Shown here: positions 49,793 to 58,554 of the stretch, in pieces
How the letters are laid out: every line of letters begins with the position of its first letter
Position numbering within the stretch: position 1 is the stretch's first letter
Source: Methanoregula sp.
GTDB taxonomy: Archaea; Halobacteriota; Methanomicrobia; Methanomicrobiales; Methanospirillaceae
Direction of reading: 5' to 3'
NCBI GenBank assembly: GCA_026625165.1
Contig: CP112999.1
Span: forward strand, 930,001-994,000
DNA length: 64,000 bases
The notes under the pieces: model-generated
Told to the model about the DNA's origin: nothing
Database searches by the model: none
The model's input: the letters and a program-made list of their open reading frames with translations, nothing else
Program-made: the position numbers and the translations under genes

Positions 49793-51028
49793 ATGGTAGT
49801 TTCGCAGGAGATCGAGCTCTCTGGTCATATCATCGATTCGGGTATCATGACCCAGGTCTTTGACCGGGTTATGGATATGGGCGGAAACTTCGAAATCCTC
49901 GTTTTTGATGTTGGAAAAGAGAAGACCGACCCGAGTTACGCACGCCTTAAGATCGCTGCGGCTAACCGCGAAAAACTAAGGTTCATCCTCTCGGAACTCC
50001 ACCGGTTTGGTGCTCGTCCCCTTGAAGTGAAGGATGTGCATGTGGTTTTAGCTGAGCGCGACCGTGTAGGTCCAAAAGGGTTCTACCTGACAACAAACCA
50101 TCCGACGGAGATAAAATTTAACGGGGAATGGATCCCTGTTGAATTCATAGAGATGGACTGCCTGATTGTTATGGATAAACAGGCAAAAAGATCCCTGTGT
50201 ACCCCGCTGGCAAAGATCAAAAAAGGTGATCTTGTTGTTGTGGGAGAACAGGGTGTCAAGGTCCAGTATCCCGAGCGCCCCCGTGAGCAGAGCAACTTTG
50301 AATTTATGCATGGTACAGTCTCATCAGAGCGCCCCAGTGTCACCCTGATCGCAAAAATTGCCAAAGAGATTATTGATGTTCATAAGAAAGGCGGCAGGAT
50401 CGTGCTTGTCGGCGGACCCGCGATCATCCATACAGGTGCAGCAAAGGCAGTTGCCGAGATGGTACGAAAAGGGTATATCAATATCCTTTTTGCCGGTAAT
50501 GCACTCGCAACCCACGATATCGAGTACAACCTTTTCGGGACATCGCTGGGTATGGATATTTCGACCGGAAAACCCGTGATGGACGGACATAAGCACCACA
50601 TCTATGCTATTAATGAGATCATGCGGGCGGGATCTATCAGGAATGCGGTGGAGAAAGGAGTGATATCCGGGGGGATCATGTATGAATGCGTGAAAAACAA
50701 TGTTCCTTTTGTACTTGCCGGCTCAATCAGAGATGACGGACCCCTTCCCGATGTGATCACTGATGCGATGGCTGCTCAGGAAGCGATGCGCCGCCAGCTG
50801 GACGGGTGCAGCATGGTGCTGATGGTAGCGACGCTTCTGCATTCAGTAGCAGTCGGGAACTGCCTTCCCTCCAGTGTCAAGACGATATGCGTGGACATTA
50901 ACCCTGCCTCGCTAACCAAGCTGATGGACCGCGGGACAATGCAGGCAATCGGCATCGTCAGTGATGCCGGGACATTCTTCCCCTTACTTGCAAAACAGAT
51001 CGAGATGCAGGAAGGCGCAAAAAAATAA
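49793..51028 (+). CDS. Ornithine cyclodeaminase, LOR/SDH type
   Basis: 411 aa. An N-terminal LOR/SDH-type domain (GHIIDSGIMTQVFDRVMDMGG) is followed by a Rossmann-containing part (IVLVGGPAIIHTGAAKAV near 204-221). This matches the archaeal LOR/SDH family (TIGR00300), one member of which has been shown to convert ornithine to proline. The ATG at 49793 begins just after TATATGGTAG. Role in proline supply is by family. Confidence 0.8.
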   Translation: MVVSQEIELSGHIIDSGIMTQVFDRVMDMGGNFEILVFDVGKEKTDPSYARLKIAAANREKLRFILSELHRFGARPLEVKDVHVVLAERDRVGPKGFYLTTNHPTEIKFNGEWIPVEFIEMDCLIVMDKQAKRSLCTPLAKIKKGDLVVVGEQGVKVQYPERPREQSNFEFMHGTVSSERPSVTLIAKIAKEIIDVHKKGGRIVLVGGPAIIHTGAAKAVAEMVRKGYINILFAGNALATHDIEYNLFGTSLGMDISTGKPVMDGHKHHIYAINEIMRAGSIRNAVEKGVISGGIMYECVKNNVPFVLAGSIRDDGPLPDVITDAMAAQEAMRRQLDGCSMVLMVATLLHSVAVGNCLPSSVKTICVDINPASLTKLMDRGTMQAIGIVSDAGTFFPLLAKQIEMQEGAKK

Positions 51029-51032
51029 CCAT

Positions 51033-52022
51033 TCAGCCGGTCAATGGCATGCAGAACGGTTTCTCCAATTCGAGAATAAACTGCCATTCTTCTTTACATG
51101 TACATTCCGTTTCCAGAAGCGATGTAATCAGGTCCCTATCTGCCGTGAGGGAATAATCCCTTATACCTTTTATTAACCCGTCATCGCATGTACCGCAATT
51201 GTGGGGGCCCCGCTGCTTCCCGCCACCGACGGGATCACAGGTAAGGTGCACTGGAGAGTCCTGCAGGATCTCAAGGACACTCCAGAGATATGGGGGGCGG
51301 TATGCCCCGCGCTTCCAGTACCACTCCAGATCGGTCCGGTTCTGAACTGTGCATGGATTTAGGGATATCAGATCTGCATAACGTGTTGCGGCCGGAATTG
51401 AGGTTTTCATATCATCAATTGCCTCCTTTTCGGTCAGAAAGAGCGGTTTAAACAAGAGATAAGCTTTTACACCAGCACCTGACTCCCGTGCACGTCCCGC
51501 GGCATCAGAAAAATCAGAAAAACGAAACCCTTTTCTGATGCATTTTTCCCGGATCCCGTCATCTGATGTCTCGAGCCCGATCGCGCAGAACAGGGGAGTT
51601 TTCCAGCTGCCATTGTCGATTTCTGAGAGAAACAGTGCAACAGATTCTTCATGTACAAATTCAGGGCGGGTCTCTGCAATAACAACCTTGCCGTGAAATG
51701 CAGATGCAATCCGCTTCCTGGCACCTGGGGGAATTTCACGGGAGTCAAAAAAACTTCCCGAAGTAAATATTTTTACCATCTGGTAACCATCAGGTTTGTG
51801 ATGTTCCAGTATCCATGCGAGTTGGGAGAGGATGTTTTTTTCATATGATTCCGGGGATAACTCACCAGAGTACCGTTCGTGCCGGTAGCTGCACATCAGG
51901 CACTGGTTCCAGCTGCATCCCGCTGTCTTAAAAATAATCGTGAGGCATTGGAGAATCGTGCCTTCAAACCGCTCTTTTCCACTCCAGCAGGCGAGCGGGC
52001 GGTTTAAAAAATCAGAAATCAT
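51033..52022 (-). CDS. raSEA: Radical SAM enzyme RaSEA for archaeosine synthesis
   Basis: 329 aa. CSWNQCLMCSYR near 35-46 gives the cluster-binding Cys of a radical-SAM enzyme with C-x4-C-x2-C spacing. The C-terminal CDPVGGGKQRGPHNCGTC region adds a second Cys set. This pattern fits RaSEA, which with ArcS makes archaeosine (G+) in tRNA. The frame is open to 52196, but the Met at 52022 begins the domain and the upstream part is antisense to the next gene. ArcS is not visible nearby. Confidence 0.75.
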   Translation of the reverse strand: MISDFLNRPLACWSGKERFEGTILQCLTIIFKTAGCSWNQCLMCSYRHERYSGELSPESYEKNILSQLAWILEHHKPDGYQMVKIFTSGSFFDSREIPPGARKRIASAFHGKVVIAETRPEFVHEESVALFLSEIDNGSWKTPLFCAIGLETSDDGIREKCIRKGFRFSDFSDAAGRARESGAGVKAYLLFKPLFLTEKEAIDDMKTSIPAATRYADLISLNPCTVQNRTDLEWYWKRGAYRPPYLWSVLEILQDSPVHLTCDPVGGGKQRGPHNCGTCDDGLIKGIRDYSLTADRDLITSLLETECTCKEEWQFILELEKPFCMPLTG

Positions 52023-52050
52023 TAACACTATAGTAGTAGACCTTAGGATA

Positions 52051-53151
52051 ATGAATAAGTTCGTCCTGCCGGTGCTGGGACTTCTTTTTTTATCCGGTAT
52101 CGTCTCTGCATACCAGATTGATATATCTGCACCCGAGACGCTCGCGCTGGGAAAACCTCTTATCGTCACCGGGACTACGACCTTTGGAATCGGCACCCCA
52201 ATCGACGTGGTACTTTATTATCAGCTCACAACAGCTACGGAGATTAAACGTAAAATCGCCTATGTTCAGTCTGACAGGACCTTCCGTGTCATTTTCGATA
52301 CAACGACCCTCAAAAAAGGGACATATAAAATTGAAGTGCCCGCGGATGCCCGGGGGGATTCAGTCACAACGCGTCTGGTGGAACTCGTTGACAGGACTGA
52401 TGAAATTCAGCTTAGTTCACGACAGCAACAGCAATTTAATGGAAAACTCAGTCTTGCCGGTACGATAAAGGGAAACCAGAACTCCGGTATCCAGATAGAA
52501 GTGACGGCACCTGACGGGACACGGGTATTTGGGCCACAATATATCAGCACAGATTTTCAGGGATACTTTTCTGTTGAAGTGCCTATCACCCAGACTGGTA
52601 TATATGATGCGAGTTTTACAGATGCGAATGGATTTGTCGGTACAATAAGCATATCAGTAACCGGGGAAGCTGCGATCCCATCGCCAACAGTGACCGGCAT
52701 ACCTGAAACAATATCGACCGAGCAAAAAGTTATTTCTGCCCATTCTCCTGCATCAAGGGATAACCCTGCTTATTTTGAAGTGAAATCCGGCTCCGGTACC
52801 ATGAGTATATACACTTCGTCCCGTATTGACTGGGTGGTAGAATATATCGATGATCGCGGAACCCTGCATACCATCAATGAAAACGGTGCTCTGAATCCTG
52901 AAGAAATTATCATACAGGCACGGGGAAAGCCTATCTATGTGAAGGTATACCCATACAAATACTCTGACAGCGGGGAGGTCTTCCTGTATGGAGAGAATGC
53001 CCAGTCGGTGAGAGTCAGCCCCACCATCCCGGCAGGGTTCGGGGCCGGGTCTCTCTCCGGCACTATACCACCGGAGACACAAAAATCTCCCATGATGCTA
53101 TTTCTGGGGATAATATCTCTTATGGTTATTACCGGTTTGAGAAATTCTTGA
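52051..53151 (+). CDS. Secreted membrane-anchored protein with Ig-like beta domains
   Basis: 366 aa. Signal peptide (FVLPVLGLLFLSGIVSA), then beta-rich Ig-like repeats between 22 and 210 (GKPLIVTGTTTFG, GTYKIEVPAD, GTIKGNQNSGIQ, GYFSVEVPITQTG). A Pro/Thr-rich linker and another beta domain follow, then a C-terminal hydrophobic helix (MMLFLGIISLMVITGL). Probably a surface or S-layer-associated protein. It is divergent from raSEA with 28 bp between starts. Confidence 0.75.
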   Translation: MNKFVLPVLGLLFLSGIVSAYQIDISAPETLALGKPLIVTGTTTFGIGTPIDVVLYYQLTTATEIKRKIAYVQSDRTFRVIFDTTTLKKGTYKIEVPADARGDSVTTRLVELVDRTDEIQLSSRQQQQFNGKLSLAGTIKGNQNSGIQIEVTAPDGTRVFGPQYISTDFQGYFSVEVPITQTGIYDASFTDANGFVGTISISVTGEAAIPSPTVTGIPETISTEQKVISAHSPASRDNPAYFEVKSGSGTMSIYTSSRIDWVVEYIDDRGTLHTINENGALNPEEIIIQARGKPIYVKVYPYKYSDSGEVFLYGENAQSVRVSPTIPAGFGAGSLSGTIPPETQKSPMMLFLGIISLMVITGLRNS

Positions 53152-53250
53152 TATCTTATATCCCTAAAAAATCTAATCCCATTAAGTTATTTTGAGCGAT
53201 CCTTCCAAAGAAGCATTTTTTACATAAAAGACCAAATGGGTATGTTACGT

Positions 53251-53335
53251 GCCGGGGTAGTCTAGTCCGGGAAGGCGTTGGTCTTGAAAACCAATGGTGC
53301 CCTGCACCTCAAGAGTTCAAATCTCTTCCCCGGCG
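53251..53335 (+). tRNA. tRNA-Ser (anticodon UGA)
   Basis: 85 nt. The acceptor stem GCCGGGG pairs with CCCCGGC and ends with discriminator G. The anticodon stem TTGGT/ACCAA encloses CTTGAAA with anticodon TGA. The long variable arm (TGGTGCCCTGCACCTC) is typical of serine tRNA, and the T-arm is AAGAG-TTCAAAT-CTCTT. CCA is not encoded. A TATA-like stretch (TTTTTTACATAAAAG) lies about 20-30 bp upstream. Confidence 0.95.
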
Positions 53336-53503
53336 TCACCATTTTATATTTTACCGTCTTAAATGAACAATTTAAAATTATTATGATTATTGTCAAAAGG
53401 GTGTCATGGATTTTTAAAAATTCTGAAAGGGCCTTTGCATTGCATCACTGTTTTTATGTGGTTGAAGCTCCCACATTATACGTCAGATATTTGAGGGTCA
53501 TCG

Positions 53504-53728
53504 ATGTGTGTGGCAGTTCCCGCTGAAGTACTGGAGATTAAAGAGGGGAATATCGGGATCGTGGACTATGGAGACCTTAAGCAGGAAGTCCGGCTCGATC
53601 TTGTCGATGTAAAAGTCGGCGAATATGTTCTTGTCCATGTTGGTTTTGCTATCCAGCGGCTCTCCCGCGAAGAGGGGCTGGAAACCCGGGAAGTGTTCCG
53701 TCAGGTGTACGCTGCACTGGAGGAGTGA
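53504..53728 (+). CDS. hypC: Hydrogenase maturation chaperone HypC
   Basis: 74 aa. It starts MCVAVPAEVLEI with the essential Cys2, as in HypC/HupF, and ends in a short helix. HypC carries the Fe(CN)2CO unit between HypD and the hydrogenase large subunit. The stop overlaps hypA (TGATG). HypD and HypB/F are not in this window. Confidence 0.93.
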   Translation: MCVAVPAEVLEIKEGNIGIVDYGDLKQEVRLDLVDVKVGEYVLVHVGFAIQRLSREEGLETREVFRQVYAALEE

Positions 53729-54069
53729 TGCACGAGTACAGCATCGCGTATGACCTCTATGCAACAGCACGCAAAGCCGCAATTGAAAACCATGCGGACC
53801 GTGTTAATAAAGTATGCGTGGATGTCGGAAAGATGGCGATGGTAAACCCCGATCAGGTGATCTTCCTTTTTGATGCAATCAGGGAAGATGACCCACTTTT
53901 TGACCAAACGGTGCTTGAATGCAAGGATGTGGCACCGGAGACGAAATGTTCCTGCGGATATAAAGGAAATGAAATTTTTGTCTGCCCAAAATGCGGGGCG
54001 CTGCCAGAACTGATCAAGGGAAGGGAGATCCTGGTCACAAACATCGAGATCGAGGTCGATGATGCATGA
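53728..54069 (+). CDS. hypA: Hydrogenase nickel-insertion protein HypA
   Basis: 113 aa. MHEYSIAYDLY has the nickel-binding His2 and Glu3, and the zinc knuckle is CSCGYKG...VCPKCG near 71-90. HypA hands nickel to [NiFe] hydrogenases, which supply reducing power to methanogenesis. ATG at 53728 overlaps the hypC stop, and the stop overlaps hypE by 4 bp. Confidence 0.93.
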   Translation: MHEYSIAYDLYATARKAAIENHADRVNKVCVDVGKMAMVNPDQVIFLFDAIREDDPLFDQTVLECKDVAPETKCSCGYKGNEIFVCPKCGALPELIKGREILVTNIEIEVDDA

Positions 54070-55061
54070 AGGTCACACTGATGCATGGAGCCGGCGGGGA
54101 AGCAATGGGGGAACTGCTTCGGACGCTCACGAAGTTTTCCCATAATAATGCCGGCGGGATTGGGCTCGAGGCGCTTGATGACGGGGCAGTGATCCCGTTC
54201 AACGGGCAAAATCTTGTTTTTACAACGGATTCCCATGTTGTCCGCCCGATCTTTTTTCCGGGCGGGGACATTGGCAGGATATCCGTGTGCGGGACAATTA
54301 ACGATCTTGCGATGATGGGCGGGCGCCCGATCGCGCTCTCCTGCGGCATGATCATAGAAGAAGGTTTTGATGTTTCAGATCTCGCACGGATCGTTGCGTC
54401 CATGGATGAAGCGCTCGGGGAAGCGGGTGCAAACCTCGTAACAGGCGATACGAAGGTGATGGAGAGGGGAGCTCTTGACGGGATTACAATTAATACTGCA
54501 GGGATTGGTGTTGCGGATACTGTTATACGAGACAATGGCCTGCAGCCCGGTGACAGAATCATCGTTTCCGGCACACTGGGAGATCACGGTATTGCTATCA
54601 TGGTGCACCGCGAAGGATTTGATCTCGGTGAGCAGATAAAATCAGATGTGGCACCTCTCTGGGGTATGGTAGACAAGGCACTTGCCTCCGGGACAATTCA
54701 CGCGATGAAGGATCCCACAAGGGGCGGGTTTGCAAGCGCGATTAACGAGATGGCAAGGAAAAGCAACGTGTGTGTCCGGATCCGGGAAGAACATCTCCCG
54801 ATCCGGAAAAGCGTACAGAGTGCCGCCGGCATGCTCGGCATTGACCCGCTCGAAGTTGCCAACGAGGGAAAGGTTGTTATGGGCGTTCCGTCTTCGGACG
54901 TGGATGCAGTTCTTGCTGCCCTTCGTTCACACAAATACGGCAGGGATGCTATGGTTGTGGGTAACGTGACAAAAGGCGCCCACGTAATCATGGAGACATC
55001 AATCGGGGGTGAACGTTTTATTGAGCCCCCCCTTGGAGACCCGGTTCCAAGAGTCTGCTAA
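54066..55061 (+). CDS. hypE: Hydrogenase expression/formation protein HypE
   Basis: 331 aa AIR-synthase-fold enzyme. LMHGAGGEAMGELL at the start, GGRPIALSCGMIIEEGFD near 82-99, KDPTRGGFASAINEMA near 218-233 and the C-terminal PRVC, whose Cys carries the thiocarbamate made into cyanide ligand. Catalytic C-terminus is intact. Operon hypCAE. Confidence 0.94.
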   Translation: MKVTLMHGAGGEAMGELLRTLTKFSHNNAGGIGLEALDDGAVIPFNGQNLVFTTDSHVVRPIFFPGGDIGRISVCGTINDLAMMGGRPIALSCGMIIEEGFDVSDLARIVASMDEALGEAGANLVTGDTKVMERGALDGITINTAGIGVADTVIRDNGLQPGDRIIVSGTLGDHGIAIMVHREGFDLGEQIKSDVAPLWGMVDKALASGTIHAMKDPTRGGFASAINEMARKSNVCVRIREEHLPIRKSVQSAAGMLGIDPLEVANEGKVVMGVPSSDVDAVLAALRSHKYGRDAMVVGNVTKGAHVIMETSIGGERFIEPPLGDPVPRVC

Positions 55062-55087
55062 AAATATTTATTCATCAGTCGTTTTTC

Positions 55088-55642
55088 TTATCTGATATAA
55101 TTCATTAATAGATCGAGGGCTTCCCATTCGCGTTTCCCGCCGCACTTCCGGACAATCCCGGCATGATAATCGATCAGTCGTTTTATTGACGGGTCCCGGT
55201 TGATCGCATACCGCGTCGCATGGACCGTTGCCTCAATAATGCTGTTGAACCCACGGTTTACCGGCCGGACTGTGGGTGATATAATCTCTTCGTGCAATGG
55301 TGACAGGAGAGCAGTTAACGATTCAGTGCCCCGGTGCTCGATCGTAACATCGAATGCCTGCCATGCATCAGCATGTGCAAGCCTGTGCATCTCCCTCCCG
55401 TTGACCAAAACCGAAAGAAACGCAGTCTGCGCAAGATCAGAAAATGCAGTGGTGACATATAAAACCGGATCCTGGACTATATTGGCTACCACCCACCCTT
55501 CGCTCTCAATATTGCGCGCAGTATGGCTGCCGGAGAAAAGCACCATGGAAAACCGGCCGCCCCGAAAGAAGACCCCCATCGGTGCGGCATTGAACCGGGT
55601 GCTCGCGATTACTTCGTTAATTCCTTCGTTCAGGAGTCCCAT
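55088..55642 (-). CDS. DUF447 family flavin-binding-like protein
   Basis: 184 aa. The start MGLLNEGINEVIASTRF, the flavin-fold strand GRFSMVLFSGSHTARNI and the C-terminal helices fit archaeal DUF447, a split-barrel FMN-binding-like family. In H4MPT-using organisms such genes occur near cofactor genes. It overlaps the CitG-like gene by 13 bp. Role unknown. Confidence 0.7.
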   Translation of the reverse strand: MGLLNEGINEVIASTRFNAAPMGVFFRGGRFSMVLFSGSHTARNIESEGWVVANIVQDPVLYVTTAFSDLAQTAFLSVLVNGREMHRLAHADAWQAFDVTIEHRGTESLTALLSPLHEEIISPTVRPVNRGFNSIIEATVHATRYAINRDPSIKRLIDYHAGIVRKCGGKREWEALDLLMNYIR

Positions 55643-56436
55643 TTCCAGCCCTCACCCAGCGCGATGTATATGGCGGCGATGATGATGTCTGCAGTTGAAC
55701 CCGGGTTAATCCCCTGTTCAATGCATTCGGCATCGAAACTCTCCAACGAGGCCTTACCGTCGAGGACGTCCCGGGCTCGCCGGACCACGCGCTGCGCAAC
55801 TTCAATACCATGCTCCTTTATGATGAAGGTATCCGGTTCTGAAGCTAGCAAAATAAGAAATGCCTTCACAATGGCTTTGCGTCCATTGCCGTACGATTTC
55901 AGGAGATCCGCCCCGCGCCGTGTCAGTCGGAACCCGGTCACCCATTCGCGGGCAACCATGTCGTTTGCTGCAGAATGCTGCATCACATCCAGGAGGGTCA
56001 TATCACGGTCACGCAGCATCTGCAGCGACCGGGGGTCATGAACGTCCAGTTCGTCAGTTTTATACATCCGTACGCTGGTCATCTGGAATGCCTTGTAGAA
56101 CGCTACTGCATCAGACACATCGGTCTTTGCGACTGCGTCCTGTGCACCTGCAATATCCCCCCCATACACGAGCGGGATGAGCAGGATGAATGCACCGAAA
56201 TGGGTGTTGCCGCCTTCATGGCAGTTTGTGGCCTGAACGGCATGCCGGATAATCTCCCCGATCCTCCCGGCTCCCCGCTCTGCCTCTTCAAGTGCAGGCC
56301 GGGAAAAAATTGTAGAAGCGAGGAAATGTTCAAGGAGGGTCTGTTCATAATCATGGCAGCGGTCGACGTTTCCGGGTTTGGGATACGCGCAGACTTCCAG
56401 CATCATCGCAAGCTGCGCCCGTTCAACCCGCGTCAT
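55630..56436 (-). CDS. CitG/MdcB-like triphosphoribosyl-dephospho-CoA synthase family protein
   Basis: 268 aa, all-helical CitG fold: YPKPGNVDRCHD near 22-33 and NCHEGGNTHFGAFILLIPL near 70-88, then NPGSTADIIIAAIY near 245. Bacterial CitG makes a citrate-lyase prosthetic group, but methanogens lack citrate lyase and the archaeal members are linked with H4MPT/C1 cofactor genes. The Met at 56436 is chosen; Met at 56439 or 56460 is possible. It overlaps the marker-9 gene by 14 bp. Confidence 0.7.
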   Translation of the reverse strand: MTRVERAQLAMMLEVCAYPKPGNVDRCHDYEQTLLEHFLASTIFSRPALEEAERGAGRIGEIIRHAVQATNCHEGGNTHFGAFILLIPLVYGGDIAGAQDAVAKTDVSDAVAFYKAFQMTSVRMYKTDELDVHDPRSLQMLRDRDMTLLDVMQHSAANDMVAREWVTGFRLTRRGADLLKSYGNGRKAIVKAFLILLASEPDTFIIKEHGIEVAQRVVRRARDVLDGKASLESFDAECIEQGINPGSTADIIIAAIYIALGEGWKWDS

Positions 56437-57562
56437 CATGTGGCATGTCATAAAACACACGGCCCATTATCGTATCAGAGAGCTCACGTTTCAGGCGCAT
56501 ATACTCTTTGCTTGTGAGCCCTTCCTGCTTGATTGTCATGTCACGGAACATGCAGGGTGAGGACGTCTTACAGCACCACACAAGGCTGCCAAAACAGGTA
56601 TGCTGCCCGGAATTCAGCGGGCTATTTTTTACTGCTTCAGTCTTAATTTTCAAAAACTCTTCTTTGGAGATCCCGATCCGTTTCAGTGTCGGGATTAGGG
56701 GGCAATCCTTAACCGGCATGCAGCAGAACGTGAGCGCCCGTATATCCCCGCCACGGCATAGCTGCTTGGGGGAGTTGTACCAGCCCTGTTCATCCGAGTA
56801 CCGTGTAATGGCGGCATCGATCCCTGCAAGCGTCCGCTCATCCGATTTCCGGGCAAGCGATACAAGGTCGGCCCCGTGAGAAAACATCTCCTTTGCGGTA
56901 TCAAAGGTATTAATAGAGTTGTTTGCAATCAGCATCAGGGGGCAGCTGTTACGGATCTGCCGGAGTTTTGCATGGCCGGCATCCATCAGGTCGATATGGA
57001 GGATATCGGCTCCGGCACTCCAGAGTTTGCGGGCAAGCAGCCGGTCATCAGCTGCGACCCCTGCCCGTATCTTGACAGACACGGTGACATGCGCTGACCT
57101 GAGGGCTTTGACGACTTCTGTGAGTTTTTTTGGGTTGTGCAGGTAATGTTCCCCACAGCCAGCCTCAACCATTGCCCTCTGCCGGCAGTGCGCATCGATC
57201 TCATAGACAACCTTGTCCCCGAGTAATTCCGCGATGGTCTTATAGGATTCAGGGGCACTACCTCTGAGATTTAACCCGAAAACCACATCGCTCCCTTTCA
57301 TGTTTTTAATCTGGGTGCCGAGTTCCTCAACGGGATCATCGTACAGGAATTCTTTACGGTCTCCGGATGCAACGACTGCATGTGCAGCAGCGAGAGTCCG
57401 CTCATCAATGGAATACCCACCAATGAATCCAGCCCCGATATGGGGAGCGAGGGCAAGCACATAACCGGTATCAACGATGCCAGCCATTGATGCAACAGCG
57501 ATCGGTGTCCGGACCACCTTGTCATTGATGATAAGGCCGAACCTGTTGAAGGATTCCATCAT
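56423..57562 (-). CDS. Methanogenesis marker protein 9-like (Cys-rich TIM-barrel)
   Basis: 379 aa. The TIM-barrel part resembles dihydroorotate dehydrogenase/Dus proteins (VASMAGIVDTGY, HIDLMDAGHAK, NNSINTFDTAKEMFSHGADL). A C-terminal Cys-rich domain (CCMPVKDCPLIPTLKRIG, CCKTSSPCMFRD) fits methanogenesis marker 9. It lies first in a three-gene overlapping operon with the CitG-like and DUF447 genes. Function unknown. Confidence 0.7.
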   Translation of the reverse strand: MMESFNRFGLIINDKVVRTPIAVASMAGIVDTGYVLALAPHIGAGFIGGYSIDERTLAAAHAVVASGDRKEFLYDDPVEELGTQIKNMKGSDVVFGLNLRGSAPESYKTIAELLGDKVVYEIDAHCRQRAMVEAGCGEHYLHNPKKLTEVVKALRSAHVTVSVKIRAGVAADDRLLARKLWSAGADILHIDLMDAGHAKLRQIRNSCPLMLIANNSINTFDTAKEMFSHGADLVSLARKSDERTLAGIDAAITRYSDEQGWYNSPKQLCRGGDIRALTFCCMPVKDCPLIPTLKRIGISKEEFLKIKTEAVKNSPLNSGQHTCFGSLVWCCKTSSPCMFRDMTIKQEGLTSKEYMRLKRELSDTIMGRVFYDMPHDDAG

Positions 57563-57614
57563 GGATTCATATCATTTGATTCACAACAGAGAAATTACTT
57601 TGCATTAATGAGGG

Positions 57615-58067
57615 TTATAACCGATCAAGGTAATAACCGTCGCGGGATTTGGGAAGGGGGACATTTTGCCGGGCTTCCTCAAGACTGATCCCGGGTTTGT
57701 CCCTGAAATACCCTGTTACGGCTGCCCAAGGAATGAGGTATGCCTCGCTTGCTTTGCCTGCACCAAACCTGAATTCGATGGCAAGGAACCCGGTCCGCCC
57801 GGTCCTTTTTAAAAAATCAGAAATTGCATCGATCTGGTGGATACCTTTTTTATCCGAGTGGAAATGCTGTGAAAAATAAATTTTTTTATCAAGGATTGAT
57901 TTACATTCGATAGCAAGGTAATAGGAAGGGTTGAGCGAATCTACAAGGACGTCAACATACTGGCTGGAAAATTTGTGCTGTTTCAGGCGATAGGCAAAAC
58001 CCTGGAAATGGTGGGTTTTGAAAAACCGGTTGAGACAATGGACGATCTCACGTTCAAAGTCACTCAT
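57615..58067 (-). CDS. hjc: Holliday-junction-resolvase-like PD-(D/E)xK nuclease
   Basis: 150 aa. FEREIVHCL near 4-12 holds the first Glu, YVDVLVDS near 37-44 the catalytic Asp, and AIECKS near 52-57 the ExK pair. This order, E...D...ExK, is the archaeal Hjc/Hje resolvase pattern and size is right. Likely resolves recombination intermediates; another RecB-type nuclease is possible. Upstream and separate from the F430 cluster. Confidence 0.7.
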   Translation of the reverse strand: MSDFEREIVHCLNRFFKTHHFQGFAYRLKQHKFSSQYVDVLVDSLNPSYYLAIECKSILDKKIYFSQHFHSDKKGIHQIDAISDFLKRTGRTGFLAIEFRFGAGKASEAYLIPWAAVTGYFRDKPGISLEEARQNVPLPKSRDGYYLDRL

Positions 58068-58123
58068 CGATCTCCTATTGATCCTCTCTTTAAAAAAAAC
58101 ATTTGGTAAGAATTTTTAAGGAT

Positions 58124-58138
58124 AATAGTAATACTATT
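58124..58138. promoter_or_regulatory. Perfect palindrome before cfbA
   Basis: AATAGT-AAT-ACTATT, perfect 6-bp arms, ends 6 nt before the cfbA start and follows a TATA-like TTTTTAAGG stretch (58112-58121). It is well placed to be an operator, for instance for a nickel-responsive regulator of the F430 genes, though the match to known NikR sites is not established. Confidence 0.4.
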
Positions 58139-58144
58139 TGTTAT

Positions 58145-58546
58145 ATGGGTATGATGGGAATGTTACTCGTTGGGCACGGGAGCTCGATGCCCTATAACAA
58201 GGAACTTGTAGAAGCCACAGGAAAGATGATCGCCGCACAGACTCAGGATTTTGTGGTCAAATGCGGTTTTATGAACATGAATAATCCATCGATTAAGGAA
58301 TCCCTTGAATCTTTCCGTCATGAAAAGATCGATGCGCTGGTTGTTGTGCCCCTTTTTCTTGCAAAAGGCGTGCATATCGAAAAAGATATACCGGGCGAGA
58401 TTGGATTTAAGGAGGGACAGAAAAAAGGGATATTTGTCTTGAACGGAAAATCCATACCGCTCGTTTATGCCGAACCGATCGGCAGTGACCCGCTGCTTGC
58501 AAGCCTGATGGTTAAAAATGCACAGAAAGCCCTGCAATACATCTGA
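58145..58546 (+). CDS. cfbA: Sirohydrochlorin nickelochelatase CfbA (CbiX-small)
   Basis: 133 aa. LLVGHGSSMPYN near 7-18 carries the first metal-site His and AKGVHIEKDIP near 74-84 the second. The small symmetric chelatase inserts nickel into sirohydrochlorin, the first dedicated step of F430, the MCR cofactor; it can also take cobalt. It is the first of cfbA-E-D-B. Start at 58145 or the next Met. Confidence 0.88.
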   Translation: MGMMGMLLVGHGSSMPYNKELVEATGKMIAAQTQDFVVKCGFMNMNNPSIKESLESFRHEKIDALVVVPLFLAKGVHIEKDIPGEIGFKEGQKKGIFVLNGKSIPLVYAEPIGSDPLLASLMVKNAQKALQYI

Positions 58547-58554
58547 TTTCTTGT

